Positions 25,227 to 34,866 of a stretch of 64,000 nucleotides of DNA are shown here, one piece after another. Source of the DNA: Ruminococcus flavefaciens ATCC 19208 (GTDB lineage Bacteria; Bacillota; Clostridia; Oscillospirales; Ruminococcaceae); assembly GCF_000518765.1 (NCBI RefSeq), contig NZ_KI912489.1, forward strand, positions 66,652-130,651, in the 5' to 3' direction. Each line of letters opens with the position of its first letter. Positions within the stretch are counted from its first letter, which is position 1. Under the pieces are notes generated by a model that saw nothing but the letters and a program-made list of their open reading frames with translations, made no database searches and was not told where the DNA came from. Position numbers and translations under genes: made by a program.

Positions 25227-26345
25227 TTACTCCTCATCATCGTTATCGTCATAAGAATCACCGTACTTTTCAGCCATACGTCTTCTTGCTTCCTTGAGCT
25301 TGTCTCTGTTCTGCTTGTTCTGCTCTGAACGTGAAACGCCGTTAGCCTTGCCTGATGACGAACCTCCGTTATTCTGCTGTTCAAGTGCAGCCTGCTGCTC
25401 AAGCATCTTCTGCATGAAGGATTTCTTATTCGGATGTTTTTCTGCGTAAATTCTTGCTTTTTCTTTTTCCTGCTCATTTATTACCTTAATGCGCTCGGGA
25501 GTAAAGTAGCAGTTAAGCGCAAAGGTTATCAAGAATGAAAAGACAGATGACCATATCCAGTAGAAGCCGACACCTGCTGGTACCTGAAATGCGAACCAGA
25601 TCGAGAGGAGAGGCATACCGTACATCATTACAGCCATACAGCCGCCGCCGGGCTGTGAAGCAGGATTTACCTTTTTCTGATGTATCTGGCTGTAAACGGA
25701 TACGAGAAGCTGTGAAAGACCTGCAAGGAAGGGTATAGCACAAAGCACGATAGCTTCCTTAGACCAGCTTTCAGGATGAAGTGTAGGTGTTTTTCCAAGA
25801 TTAGCGCCAAAGATAGTGAATTTCTCAGAAAATTCAGTTACCTTTGAGAGAAATTTCTCACTGAGAGAAGCATACTTGTCGCTGTTATCTCTGAGGTGCT
25901 CCATAGTGATAAGCTCACATCTGAGGTTTCCCTTATCTGTACCTGCGATAGCACAGGCTTCATTGATAACGTTCTTGGATATATTAAGGATATGGGTTAT
26001 AGGCTTATAAATAACGTCGATAACGCCAAAGAGAAGGAACATCTGTATAAACATAGGCAGACATGAACCCATAGGGTTTACGCCCTCCTGCTGATACAGC
26101 TTCTGCTGTTCCTCCTGTAATCTTGTAGGGTTATTGGCGAAACTTTTCTTTAGTTTTTCCAGCTTCGGCTGAAGAAGCTGCATTCTTGCCGAACCCTTCT
26201 GTGTCTTGTAATTGACAGGGAACAGCAGTATTTTCGTAATTACCGTAAATAAAATGATAGCTACGGCATAGTTATTGCATAACGAGTAAATAAGTCTCAT
26301 CAGATAGCCGAAAGGCACACCGATAATATCATAAAGTGCGTTCAA
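25227..26345 (-). CDS. yidC: Membrane protein insertase YidC
   Basis: A 372-residue Oxa1/YidC/Alb3 insertase that places proteins in the membrane with or without SecYEG. Five hydrophobic segments; the conserved core has YKTQKGSARMQLLQPKLEKLKK and, in the second helical hairpin, NPMGSCLPMFIQM and GGGCMAVMMYGMPL. The C-terminal tail is charged (EARRRMAEKYGDSYDDNDDEE). No signal peptide with lipobox, unlike many Bacillus forms. The start is a TTG at 26345 with AGAGGG seven bases upstream. Confidence 0.94.
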   Translation of the reverse strand: MNALYDIIGVPFGYLMRLIYSLCNNYAVAIILFTVITKILLFPVNYKTQKGSARMQLLQPKLEKLKKSFANNPTRLQEEQQKLYQQEGVNPMGSCLPMFIQMFLLFGVIDVIYKPITHILNISKNVINEACAIAGTDKGNLRCELITMEHLRDNSDKYASLSEKFLSKVTEFSEKFTIFGANLGKTPTLHPESWSKEAIVLCAIPFLAGLSQLLVSVYSQIHQKKVNPASQPGGGCMAVMMYGMPLLSIWFAFQVPAGVGFYWIWSSVFSFLITFALNCYFTPERIKVINEQEKEKARIYAEKHPNKKSFMQKMLEQQAALEQQNNGGSSSGKANGVSRSEQNKQNRDKLKEARRRMAEKYGDSYDDNDDEE

Positions 26346-26357
26346 TATTCATCCCTC

Positions 26358-26639
26358 TTAGATCTTTTTATCATTTTCATCGTAATCGGGGTCAATATAA
26401 TCATACTTTTTGACCCTGAACGTGAATTTCTCGGGGACATAGTCTATACCGCCCATTGACCACGGGTTGCAGCGGAGTATCCTCCACACGGCAAGAGCTG
26501 AACCCCTTATTGCGCCGAAACGCTCTACTGCTTTCAAGGCGTAAGTGCTGCACGTTGGGTAATACTTGCATTTAGGGGGAAAAAGCGGGGATATAAATTT
26601 CCTGTAGAACTTTATAAGACCCAGAACCAGATATTTCAT
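26358..26639 (-). CDS. yidD: Membrane protein insertion efficiency factor YidD
   Basis: A 93-residue small protein thought to assist YidC. The family core [21 protein letters not shown] is intact, followed by [17 protein letters not shown]. The ATG overlaps the rnpA stop (ATGA), and it lies 12 bases before yidC. Confidence 0.95.
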   Translation of the reverse strand: MKYLVLGLIKFYRKFISPLFPPKCKYYPTCSTYALKAVERFGAIRGSALAVWRILRCNPWSMGGIDYVPEKFTFRVKKYDYIDPDYDENDKKI

Positions 26640-27004
26640 ACACGCTTATTCTTATTATCGAAGCTTTTGAACATCTTTCTGATGTCATTTACTCCGTACT
26701 TGTCCATATAGCCGCAGTATTCCTGTGATTTTATGCTGCAAATAGCAGCTCTTGCAACTATGACGATATCCATGCCTACCGGCAGCTCTAACTCTGCATT
26801 TTGGTAGGCAAGACGGATAAGTCTTTTTGCTCTGTTTCGGCAGACAGCATTGCCGACCTTTTTTCCCGCTGTTATACCAAGGCGGTTAAAAGGTCTACCG
26901 TTTGGTCTGACATAGATGACCGAATATTTTGAAGCGGCGTACCTGCCCTTTTTATAGAGGGTCAGGAAGTCCTTGTTATCGTTCAGTATTTCCGTATAAA
27001 GCAT
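26636..27004 (-). CDS. rnpA: Ribonuclease P protein component
   Basis: A 122-residue basic protein that assists RNase P RNA in 5' tRNA processing. The signature is [22 protein letters not shown] use the ATG at 27004 (MLYTEILND) with AAGGTG upstream rather than a codon at 27019. It is separated from rpmH by a terminator, so it may depend on read-through or its own promoter. Confidence 0.95.
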   Translation of the reverse strand: MLYTEILNDNKDFLTLYKKGRYAASKYSVIYVRPNGRPFNRLGITAGKKVGNAVCRNRAKRLIRLAYQNAELELPVGMDIVIVARAAICSIKSQEYCGYMDKYGVNDIRKMFKSFDNKNKRV

Positions 27005-27033
27005 AATTGCACCTTGCACATAGCCGTCCTAAC

Positions 27034-27065
27034 AAAAAAGACCACAAAATAAAGATTTTGTGGTC
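27034..27065 (-). terminator. Terminator/attenuator between rpmH and rnpA
   Basis: An 11-bp stem GACCACAAAAT / ATTTTGTGGTC with a 4-base loop and six T on the minus strand. It sets the high rpmH to low rnpA ratio. Confidence 0.88.
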
Positions 27066-27072
27066 AGCCTCG

Positions 27073-27207
27073 TCAGTGAGTTAATCTTGCTCTGCCCTTA
27101 GATCTTCTACGAGCTAAAACCTTTCTGCCGTTCTTAGTAGACATTCTCTTCATGAAGCCGTGCTCCTTCTTTCTGTGGAGCTTCTTAGGCTGATATGTTC
27201 TCTTCAT
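27073..27207 (-). CDS. rpmH: 50S ribosomal protein L34
   Basis: A 44-residue very basic protein beginning [18 protein letters not shown] and ending [10 protein letters not shown], the full L34 signature. GAGG-type ribosome site (GAGGACAC) upstream. Its promoter at 27313-27341 fires away from oriC, divergent from dnaA. Confidence 0.97.
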   Translation of the reverse strand: MKRTYQPKKLHRKKEHGFMKRMSTKNGRKVLARRRSKGRARLTH

Positions 27208-27312
27208 ATTCAGTGTCCTCCTCTCTTCCGATTGTAAACAAGAGCCGAAAAACAGCTCTGGATAACATTTTTATAGGGCGCAGGGACACTTCTCCCTGCA
27301 TTACACTAAATC

Positions 27313-27341
27313 ATTATATATTAAAAAGCGCCTTATGTCAA
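27313..27341 (-). promoter_or_regulatory. Strong SigA promoter of rpmH
   Basis: Minus-strand perfect TTGACA (27341-27336) and perfect TATAAT (27318-27313) with 17-base spacing. The roughly 100-base leader contains the hairpins GCAGGGA/TCCCTGC and GAGC..GCTC. Confidence 0.92.
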
Positions 27342-27765
27342 GCAATTCGGGAAATTTTTTTATACGCGGAAGCATTTTCTGTTTTTTTAACAATATATCT
27401 TAAACGAAAAGCCTTTAATTTTCAATACTTTGTCCAATTTCATACGTGAAAGCCTTTGTCGCAAGAATATGTTGAAACTTTTGAAAATAATAGGTAAAAA
27501 ACTTATTCACACACATCTTTCAACATTTTTCTATACGAAAAACAGCTTTTTTCAAGATTTTTTGTGTTGATTTGAGGTTGTTTCAACACAGTTTTCAACA
27601 ATATGTCAATTTACGTGTGGAAAGAGGATTCATTTTCTATGGGTTTAACATGAATTTTACTTGCATTTCAACATTGTTTATGATATAATAGTCTTATATA
27701 TTAATATAGGAGAGTATCGTTATTTTTTTCTCCACATTTAAACTTACATATATTCGGAGGTCTTT
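27342..27765. other. Origin region, left half (rpmH-dnaA)
   Basis: AT-rich non-coding DNA with DnaA-box-like sequences: TTATTCACA (27503-27511, matches the TTATNCACA consensus) and several TTTCAACA/TTTTCAACA variants near 27470 (reverse), 27518, 27582 and 27666, plus CTTTCCACA-like reverse at about 27614. Position between rpmH and dnaA is the standard oriC sub-region of Firmicutes. Confidence 0.8.
27661..27689 (+). promoter_or_regulatory. Promoter of dnaA with DnaA-box-like spacer
   Basis: TTGCAT (27661-27666) and perfect TATAAT (27684-27689), 17-base spacing. The spacer begins TTCAACA, which resembles the local DnaA-box variant, compatible with DnaA autoregulation (inference). Confidence 0.78.
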
Positions 27766-29136
27766 ATGAATTCATTTGACGAGGTTTTTGAGAAAGTAAA
27801 GAGCTACTGCCTTGAAAACGGTAAAATACCCGAAATAGGTATGAAAACATGGATAAATACTCTTGTTCCTTTAAAGCTTGAAGGAACTGACGCTATTTTC
27901 AGCGTACTTACAGAATTTCAGAAGAGTATCGTTGTTGAAAACTATAGTACAGTTTTAAAAGAAGCCTTTTTCAATGTTGTCGGACTCGATGTCAATATAG
28001 TTATCAATGTTGAGTCGGAAGAGCCTGAGACAATAAAAGTACCTACAGACGCAGAGCTCGAGCAGAAACACGCAGAGCTTGAACAGTCATACAAATTTGC
28101 AAACTATGACTATACTTTCGATACCTTCATTGAGGGACGCTCAAATGAATTTGCACTTGCGTGCAGTAAATCTGTAGCTAAAAACTGCGGAACAAAGGCT
28201 GTTCCGGACTATAATCCGCTGTTCATATACGGTCCTTCGGGAATGGGTAAAACTCACCTTATCACGGCTATTGCCAACGAGGTAAGAAAGAATCACCCTG
28301 ATTTCAATATAGTTTACGTTACCAGCGAGACTTTCGGAAGCGACCTTGTAAGCGCACTTAACAAGAGCTCTATATCGGATTTTCACGACAAGTACAGAAA
28401 TGCCGATATACTCCTTATCGACGATATCCAGTTCTTCTCGGGAAGAGAGCGTATGCAGGAAGAGTTCTTCCACACCTTCTACAAGCTCCATCAGGAAGGC
28501 AAGCAGATCGTTATCACATCTGATAAGCCGCCAAAGGAGCTGCTCACACTTGAAGAGCGTCTCCGTACACGTTTCGAGGGCGGTCTTATCGCTGATATCT
28601 CTGCTCCTGACTATGAGACAAGACTGGCTATCATCAACAGAAAGTCAGAGCTTTTAGAGCTCAAAATGCCAAGCGAAGTTGCTGAATTCATGGCTAACCG
28701 CCTTAAATCAAATATCCGTCAGCTGGAAGGCGCAGTTGTACGCCTCAAGGCTCTCAACCACTTCGCAGGTAGCCCTATAACCATATCTATGGCTCAGAGC
28801 GTTATCCGCGATGTGCTCACAGATGAACAGCCTATACCGATCACTGTTGAAAAGATCATCTCAGAGGTATCCACAGTATATGGCGTATCTCCTGACGATC
28901 TCCGTTCAAGCAAGCGTTCCGCACAGATCTCAACAGCACGTAAGGTGGCTATATACGTAGTCCGCGAGATCACACAGATGCCTCTTGCATCTATCGGTAC
29001 AGAATTCGGCGGAAGAGACCATTCTACTATAGTTTACTCTGTTACAAGCGTTACAGAGTCTATGGAAAAGGACTCAAATCTCAAGAACCTTGTAAACGAT
29101 ATTATCAAAAATATCAAGGACAAGAGCAAGGTCTGA
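27766..29136 (+). CDS. dnaA: Chromosomal replication initiator DnaA
   Basis: A 456-residue AAA+ initiator. Domain I about 1-80; an acidic linker; AAA+ domain with Walker A GPSGMGKTHLI (about 156-166), Walker B ILLIDDIQF and the RLRTRFEGGL arginine finger; C-terminal DNA-binding domain with FGGRDHSTIVYS. CGGAGG ribosome site before the ATG. Flanked on both sides by DnaA-box-like clusters. Confidence 0.98.
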   Translation: MNSFDEVFEKVKSYCLENGKIPEIGMKTWINTLVPLKLEGTDAIFSVLTEFQKSIVVENYSTVLKEAFFNVVGLDVNIVINVESEEPETIKVPTDAELEQKHAELEQSYKFANYDYTFDTFIEGRSNEFALACSKSVAKNCGTKAVPDYNPLFIYGPSGMGKTHLITAIANEVRKNHPDFNIVYVTSETFGSDLVSALNKSSISDFHDKYRNADILLIDDIQFFSGRERMQEEFFHTFYKLHQEGKQIVITSDKPPKELLTLEERLRTRFEGGLIADISAPDYETRLAIINRKSELLELKMPSEVAEFMANRLKSNIRQLEGAVVRLKALNHFAGSPITISMAQSVIRDVLTDEQPIPITVEKIISEVSTVYGVSPDDLRSSKRSAQISTARKVAIYVVREITQMPLASIGTEFGGRDHSTIVYSVTSVTESMEKDSNLKNLVNDIIKNIKDKSKV

Positions 29137-29625
29137 TAAACATAAAGTGAACGTTTAAAGTGTTGAATAATTCTTATTCAACATAGTTTTCAACACTGTG
29201 TTTAAAACTATCTTAAAAACTTTGTGTGTTAATTTTACCCGACATAAAAATGCATTTCAGTCTATTCATATTTTTACCGTCGGATATCATTTCAACACAG
29301 AAAACATTCAACACTTAACACGGCTGTGAAATTCTTCGTCAAAAAAAATTACTGATCCTGTCTTTCCACTTTTTTCTCAACTTTTTTTCCATTTCAACTC
29401 CACATTATTCGACCGATTAAACACTGAAAAAGTCTTTACGAAATGTTTTCCTCAATTTCAAGAATTTCACAACACCCCCTTGTGGACGAGCTTTTCGGCG
29501 TATATCTTCAAATACTGCCGATCCTAACTTTTCCACCGACACAATAACAACAACAATAATATTATACTTATCTTATCTTAGCTTATCTATCCTTCGGCTA
29601 AGAATTTTCACGGAGGAAAAATATA
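29137..29625. other. Origin region, right half (dnaA-dnaN)
   Basis: A 489-base non-coding stretch. DnaA-box-like motifs: TTATTCAACA (29174-29183), TTTTCAACA (29187-29195), ATTTCAACA (29289-29297), CATTCAACA (29305-29313), CTTTCCAC near 29363 and TTTTCCACC (29529-29537). Right after the last one lies an A-rich triplet tract (about 29539-29560, ACA/ATA units) and an AT-rich TTATCTTATCTTA stretch, a plausible unwinding element. dnaN starts at 29626 with GGAGG. Confidence 0.8.
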
Positions 29626-30732
29626 ATGAAGTTCATTTGCAATAAAACAGAGATCAGTGAGGCTATAAGCAATGTCTCAAGAGCTGTTTCACAGAAATCC
29701 ACTATTCCCGCACTTGAAGGAATAAAAGTAAGAGTATCGGCAGGAAGCGTTGAGCTTACTGCCTATAATCTTGAAATGGGTATACGCACTTCTATAAACG
29801 CTGAAACCGAAGGCGAAGGCGAATTTGTAGTAAGTGCAAGACTTTTCAGTGAATTCACAAGACGTATGTCAGGTGATGAAATAAAATTCGACATTGACGA
29901 AAATCTTGTTATAACTATATCATGCAGTGCTACAGAGTGCAGCTTCCCTGCAATGTCAGCCAATGAATATCCCGAGCTTCCGAAGGTAGATTCTGCAAGA
30001 AGCTTTTCCGTAAAGCAGAGCATACTTAAATCAATGATAAATATGACAAGCTACGCTGCTTCACTCAATGAAAGCAAGCCCGTTCTCACAGGTGAGCTTT
30101 TCGACATAGAGGAGGGCAGCTTCAATATGGTCGCAATAGACGGTTTCAGACTCGCTATCAGAAACGAGCTTACCGATTGCAGCGAGAAGTACCATTTCGT
30201 AGTACCGAAAAAGGCTCTCCTTGAAGTTTCCACACTTATCAGGGACGATGACGACGAGAAAATGTGTACTGTCTGCACCAACGACCGCCATATAATCTTT
30301 GAGATCGGCAATGTTTTCGTAATATCACGACTCCTCGAAGGAGTTTTCCATAATTATAAGCTCAGCATACCAAGCGGCTGCAAGACAGAGGTCATCATCA
30401 GCAAGAGAGACTTCACCACCTGTCTTGAAAGATGTTCTCTCCTTATCGACGACAAGAACAAGTCACCTATACGCTGCGAAGTCGGAAACGGCGTGATAAA
30501 GATAAGCTGCAAAACAGGCATTGGTAAGATAAATGATGCTATATCCGCTGATATTTCGGGAGAAACTGTAACTATCGGCTTCAATAACAAGCTTATCCTC
30601 GAGGCTCTCAAAGCCGCAGAGGGAGACAAGGTGCGTTTACGCTTCAACGGCGCAATGAAGGTAATTGAGATACTTCCCCTTGAGGGCGAAAGCTTCATAT
30701 TCCTTGTAATGCCTATACAGCTCAAGGGCTAA
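29626..30732 (+). CDS. dnaN: DNA polymerase III beta sliding clamp
   Basis: A 368-residue ring-forming clamp of three similar domains that tethers polymerase III. N-terminal MKFICNKTEISEAISNVSRAV and C-terminal LEALKAAEGDKVRLRFNGAM ending in FLVMPIQL are typical. Slightly diverged from Bacillus but full length. Next to dnaA in standard order. Confidence 0.97.
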   Translation: MKFICNKTEISEAISNVSRAVSQKSTIPALEGIKVRVSAGSVELTAYNLEMGIRTSINAETEGEGEFVVSARLFSEFTRRMSGDEIKFDIDENLVITISCSATECSFPAMSANEYPELPKVDSARSFSVKQSILKSMINMTSYAASLNESKPVLTGELFDIEEGSFNMVAIDGFRLAIRNELTDCSEKYHFVVPKKALLEVSTLIRDDDDEKMCTVCTNDRHIIFEIGNVFVISRLLEGVFHNYKLSIPSGCKTEVIISKRDFTTCLERCSLLIDDKNKSPIRCEVGNGVIKISCKTGIGKINDAISADISGETVTIGFNNKLILEALKAAEGDKVRLRFNGAMKVIEILPLEGESFIFLVMPIQLKG

Positions 30733-30759
30733 CGGCTGTACTACTAAGAGGTGAAGAAA

Positions 30760-30972
30760 ATGCCTGAAAACAGAATAAAAATAACTACCGAGTTCATAAA
30801 GCTTGACGCTCTTCTGAAGTTTGCTTCACTTGTTGGTTCGGGCGGAGAAGCAAAGCAGCTCATACAGGACGGAGAAGTCCTTGTGAACGGCGAAGTATGC
30901 ACTATGCGCGGCAAAAAGATACGTCCCGGTGATAAAGTCGAGTTTAACGGTCAAGAGGTAATCGTAGAGTGA
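30760..30972 (+). CDS. rlbA: S4-domain RNA-binding protein RlbA/YaaA
   Basis: A 70-residue S4-like protein: [21 protein letters not shown] and then [13 protein letters not shown] with [10 protein letters not shown]. Family members sit between dnaN and recF and are linked to ribosome assembly. The ATG at 30760 has GAGGTG seven bases upstream; the GTG at 30751 is part of that site. Its TGA overlaps the GTG start of recF. Confidence 0.93.
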   Translation: MPENRIKITTEFIKLDALLKFASLVGSGGEAKQLIQDGEVLVNGEVCTMRGKKIRPGDKVEFNGQEVIVE

Positions 30973-32117
30973 TAGTCACATATGCTGACATCGACGGTTT
31001 CAAAAATCTGAAAGATATTTCATTTGCACCCGATCCGAAATATAATATCATCGTCGGACCGAATGCACAGGGAAAGACCAATCTTCTTGAAGCGATGTGG
31101 ATACTTTCTGGCTGTAAGAGCTTCCGCGGCTCAAAGGAAAAGGACTATATCTGCCTTGGCGGAGAACGTATGCAGTCAAAGATAAAAATTCTTGACAGCG
31201 TCCGCGAACAGAAAATATCCTTTGAGATGACCAGAAGTACGGCAAATCCCAAGAATATCACACTTAACGGAGTAAAACAGAAGGGTACGAGAGCACTTTT
31301 CGATGTTTTCAAGTGTATCGCTTTCATTCCCGATGATACGGATATTGTAAAGGGTTCACCCGAGAAAAGGCGTAATTTTGTGGATATGGCTGCTTCGCAG
31401 CTCAATCCCGTGTTCGTCATGCATATAAACAAGAACAACGCTATAATGAATCAGCGAAATGCTCTGCTGAAAGGCATAATGCAGGGAAATACCGACCGCG
31501 GTATCCTTGAGATATGGGACAGACAGGCTTCACGTGAGGGAGCTGTAATATCCTATATGCGCAGTGAGTATATAAAAAAGTTCAATGAGATATGCGGCAG
31601 ACTTTACCGCACTATTTCGGGCGGCAGTGAGGAACTTGAGCTGGAATACAAGTCAAATGTTTTCAGATCCGAGGACTTTGAAAAGCCCTGCGGCGAGGAA
31701 GCATACGAGCAGTATTACAGAAAGCTTGCCGAAACAGCAGATTACGATATCAGAACGGGAAGCACCCATGCAGGTGTTAACCGCGATGAGATAATAATAA
31801 AAATAAACGGCGTGAGCGCGAAGGATTACGGCTCACAGGGACAGATAAAGAGTGCGGCTCTTGTTATGAAGCTTGCACAGGCAGAGATATTCATGCAGAA
31901 GTCAAAGGACGCTCCTGTGATATTCCTTGACGATGTTATGGGCGAGCTTGACGAAAGCCGTCAGAGGTTCGTGTTTGAGATAATCAGGGATATGCAGGTA
32001 TTTATCACGACTCCGAATGAAAGTGCGCTTCTTCCCGAGATAAAGGGAAAGGTCCTGCATATAAGCGGCGGCAGCGTATCAGAGGTGGAAGAAAATGTAT
32101 CTGCACATAGGGAATAA
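30969..32117 (+). CDS. recF: DNA repair protein RecF
   Basis: A 382-residue SMC-like ATPase that helps load RecA at gaps. Walker [15 protein letters not shown] at about 31-44, and signature/Walker [17 protein letters not shown] and [18 protein letters not shown] start overlapping rlbA. The end overlaps remB by 23 bases. Confidence 0.97.
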   Translation: MIVTYADIDGFKNLKDISFAPDPKYNIIVGPNAQGKTNLLEAMWILSGCKSFRGSKEKDYICLGGERMQSKIKILDSVREQKISFEMTRSTANPKNITLNGVKQKGTRALFDVFKCIAFIPDDTDIVKGSPEKRRNFVDMAASQLNPVFVMHINKNNAIMNQRNALLKGIMQGNTDRGILEIWDRQASREGAVISYMRSEYIKKFNEICGRLYRTISGGSEELELEYKSNVFRSEDFEKPCGEEAYEQYYRKLAETADYDIRTGSTHAGVNRDEIIIKINGVSAKDYGSQGQIKSAALVMKLAQAEIFMQKSKDAPVIFLDDVMGELDESRQRFVFEIIRDMQVFITTPNESALLPEIKGKVLHISGGSVSEVEENVSAHRE

Positions 32118-32355
32118 TTACTCTGTTGATGTAAGAGATATAGTGGGAGTTTTCGACATTGAGAATACAACTGTTGAAAAGTGTACCAAGAAGCTGCTTG
32201 AACGGGCAGAAAAGGAAAAGCACTGTATCTACACCACATACGAAATGCCGAAAAGCTTCATAGTTACAGTAAAAAACGGCATAGAAAAGGTCTATATATC
32301 ACAGCTTTCCGCAGCAACTTTGAGAAAACGCCTCAAAGAGGGCGGCGGCTTCTGA
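32095..32355 (+). CDS. remB: DUF370 regulator RemB
   Basis: An 86-residue DUF370/RemB family protein beginning [21 protein letters not shown], always found between recF and gyrB in Firmicutes. The Bacillus homologue has been linked to matrix gene control. Starts inside recF and ends one base before the start of the transposase-like gene. Confidence 0.92.
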   Translation: MYLHIGNNYSVDVRDIVGVFDIENTTVEKCTKKLLERAEKEKHCIYTTYEMPKSFIVTVKNGIEKVYISQLSAATLRKRLKEGGGF

Positions 32356-32356
32356 A

Positions 32357-32920
32357 ATGGAAAGACCTGACAGAAAACTGAACAGACTTGAAAATTACGA
32401 TTATTCACGTAACGGTCTGTATTTCATAACCATATGCACAAAAGACAGGGTACCGTATTTGTCGGAGATTACCTCTGTAGGGAACGCCGCCCTCGGCGTT
32501 CCGCAAAATGCAACATCGGAAAACGTTATATTTGACGTTCCGTACGTAAAACTGACCGAATACGGTAAAATCGTAAATACAAATATCAAAAAAATAAATG
32601 AAATATATAAATATGTTTCTGTTACAAAATACGTTATTATGCCCGATCATATCCATATGATATTATTTGTTTCGGATTTTGGTGATAAACCGTTGAAAAA
32701 CGGAACGCCGGGGGCGGCGTTCCATACAAAATCCGTTTCACAAATAATAAACGGATTGAAATCAATTTCAACAAAACAAATCGGTTTTTCGATATAGCAA
32801 AAATCATTCCACGACCACATAATCCGCAATGAAAAGGAATTCCTTGAAATTTGCGATTACATTGACAATAATCCCATAAACTGGGTAAATGACATATACA
32901 ACCAAAATTATTGGAGGTAA
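32357..32920 (+). pseudogene. REP-associated tyrosine transposase (RAYT), nonsense-interrupted
   Basis: A Y1/HUH transposase of the IS200-like RAYT group. N-terminal LENYDYSRNGLYFITICTKD and the HUH motif MPDHIHMI (H98, H100) are intact. A TAG at 32795 stops the frame after 146 residues, yet the same frame continues as QKSFHDHIIRNEKEFLEIC and DYIDNNPINWVNDIYNQNYW to TAA at 32918. Relatives read W-Q-K/R-S at this point, so TAG most likely replaces a TGG Trp codon. Two near-perfect 22-base palindromes are embedded in frame (32481-32502 and 32702-32723), encoding VGNAALGVP and NGTPGAAFH. The gene fits exactly between remB (one base gap) and gyrB, and its last codons (TGG AGG TAA) supply the gyrB ribosome site. 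I cannot place the catalytic tyrosine confidently. Confidence 0.88.
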
Positions 32921-32923
32921 ATC

Positions 32924-34855
32924 ATGAGTCAGCAGAACAACAACTACGATGAAAACGACATACAAGTCCTTGAAGGACTTGAAGCGGTCCGCAAAAGACC
33001 GGGTATGTACATCGGTTCGACAGGTCCCGGAGGACTCCACCACCTCGTTTACGAGATCGTGGACAACTCCATCGACGAAGCTCTTGCAGGCTACTGTACA
33101 GAGATAACTGTCGAGATACTTGAAGGAGATGTTATCCGCGTTTCAGATAACGGCCGTGGTATACCTGTAGGTATCCACCCGAAGGAGGGCATATCCGCAG
33201 CTACCGTTGTTTATACCATTCTCCACGCAGGCGGTAAGTTCGGCGGCGGCGGATATAAGGTGTCAGGCGGTCTCCACGGTGTCGGAGCTTCTGTAGTTAA
33301 CGCTCTTTCATCATGGCTGGAGCTTACCGTAAAGGACGGCGAGCACGTTTACTTCCAGCGTTTCGAGCGCGGTCACTATGATGAACAGCTGAAGATCATC
33401 GGCGATACCACAGAAACAGGTACTTCCGTTATGTTCAAGGCTGATGACGAGATATTCGAGACTACTGTCTACAGCTATGAGATACTTCTCAGAAGGCTTC
33501 GTGAACAGGCTTTCCTCAACGCAGGAATCAAGATAATATTCTCCGATAAGCGCGACAAGGAAAATATCCTCGGCGAGACTCTCCACTATGAGGGCGGTAT
33601 CCGCCAGTTCGTAGAGCATATCCACAAGACCCGCGAGCTTGAAGCTATCAGCGGCGATGTTATTTACATTTCAGGTACTCAGGGTGACTCATTCGCTGAG
33701 ATAGCTCTCCAGTACAACGACAGCTACAATGAAGTAATACTTTCATTTGCAAACAATATCCATACCAAGGACGGCGGTTCTCACGAAACAGGCTTCAAGA
33801 ACGCACTTACCAAGGTAATAAACGATTACGGAATGAAAATGGGCAAGATAAAGGACGCCAAGGACAAGCTGAAAGGCGAAGATGTCCGCGAAGGTCTTAC
33901 AGCCATAATCTCCGTAAAGCTTACCGAGTGCGAATTTGAGGGACAGACAAAGGGACGTCTCGGAAATCCCGAAGTGCGCCCGTTTATCGAGAAAATGGTG
34001 CAGGAAAAGCTCATGAATTTCCTTGAGGAAAATCCCGAGACTGCAAACCTTATCTTCGAGAAAAGCCTGTCTGCACTTAAAGCCCGTGAGGCTGCAAAGC
34101 GAGCAAGAGAGGCAGAGCGTAAGAAGAACGCTTTCGGAAACGCTTCAATGCCCGAAAAGCTTGCAGACTGCTCCGAGCGTGACGCAAGATACACCGAAAT
34201 ATACATCGTCGAGGGAGATTCTGCGGGCGGCTCTGCAAAGCAGGGACGTGACAGACGTTTTCAGGCTATCCTTGCACTATGGGGCAAGATGCTCAACGTT
34301 GAAAAGGCTCGTATCGACAAGATTTACGGCAATGACAAGCTTGAGCCTGTTGTTACTGCACTCGGTACAGGCATAGGCGAGGATTTCGATATAGAAAAGC
34401 TCCGCTATGGTAAAGTCATCATCATGGCCGATGCCGATGTTGACGGTATGCATATCAGAACACTTCTGCTCACATTCTTCTTTCGTTATATGAGACCGCT
34501 CATCACCAACGGAAACGTTTATATAGCACAGCCGCCTCTTTTCAGAGTTGAGCGCAAGAAGAAGGTATACTACGCATTCTCCGACGAGGAGCGTGACAAG
34601 TATATCTCAGAGCTTTCCGAGGACGGAAAGTACAAGGACGTTGAAGTTCAGCGTTACAAAGGTCTTGGTGAGATGGATCCCGAACAGCTGTGGGAGACCA
34701 CTATGGACCCTGAGCACCGTACTATCGTAAGGATAGGCATGGAGGACGCTTTAAAGGCTGACGAGACATTCAGCATACTCATGGGCGACAAGGTAGAGCC
34801 AAGACGTAATTTCATCGAAAAGAACGCTAAGTTCGCACAGGATCTTGATATATGA
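32924..34855 (+). CDS. gyrB: DNA gyrase subunit B
   Basis: A 643-residue GHKL ATPase subunit of gyrase. ATP site: [27 protein letters not shown] and [36 protein letters not shown] and [16 protein letters not shown]; tail [18 protein letters not shown]. The ribosome site GGAGG overlaps the end of the RAYT pseudogene. Followed by a small membrane gene, then gyrA. Confidence 0.98.
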   Translation: MSQQNNNYDENDIQVLEGLEAVRKRPGMYIGSTGPGGLHHLVYEIVDNSIDEALAGYCTEITVEILEGDVIRVSDNGRGIPVGIHPKEGISAATVVYTILHAGGKFGGGGYKVSGGLHGVGASVVNALSSWLELTVKDGEHVYFQRFERGHYDEQLKIIGDTTETGTSVMFKADDEIFETTVYSYEILLRRLREQAFLNAGIKIIFSDKRDKENILGETLHYEGGIRQFVEHIHKTRELEAISGDVIYISGTQGDSFAEIALQYNDSYNEVILSFANNIHTKDGGSHETGFKNALTKVINDYGMKMGKIKDAKDKLKGEDVREGLTAIISVKLTECEFEGQTKGRLGNPEVRPFIEKMVQEKLMNFLEENPETANLIFEKSLSALKAREAAKRAREAERKKNAFGNASMPEKLADCSERDARYTEIYIVEGDSAGGSAKQGRDRRFQAILALWGKMLNVEKARIDKIYGNDKLEPVVTALGTGIGEDFDIEKLRYGKVIIMADADVDGMHIRTLLLTFFFRYMRPLITNGNVYIAQPPLFRVERKKKVYYAFSDEERDKYISELSEDGKYKDVEVQRYKGLGEMDPEQLWETTMDPEHRTIVRIGMEDALKADETFSILMGDKVEPRRNFIEKNAKFAQDLDI

Positions 34856-34866
34856 TCGGAGTACCT

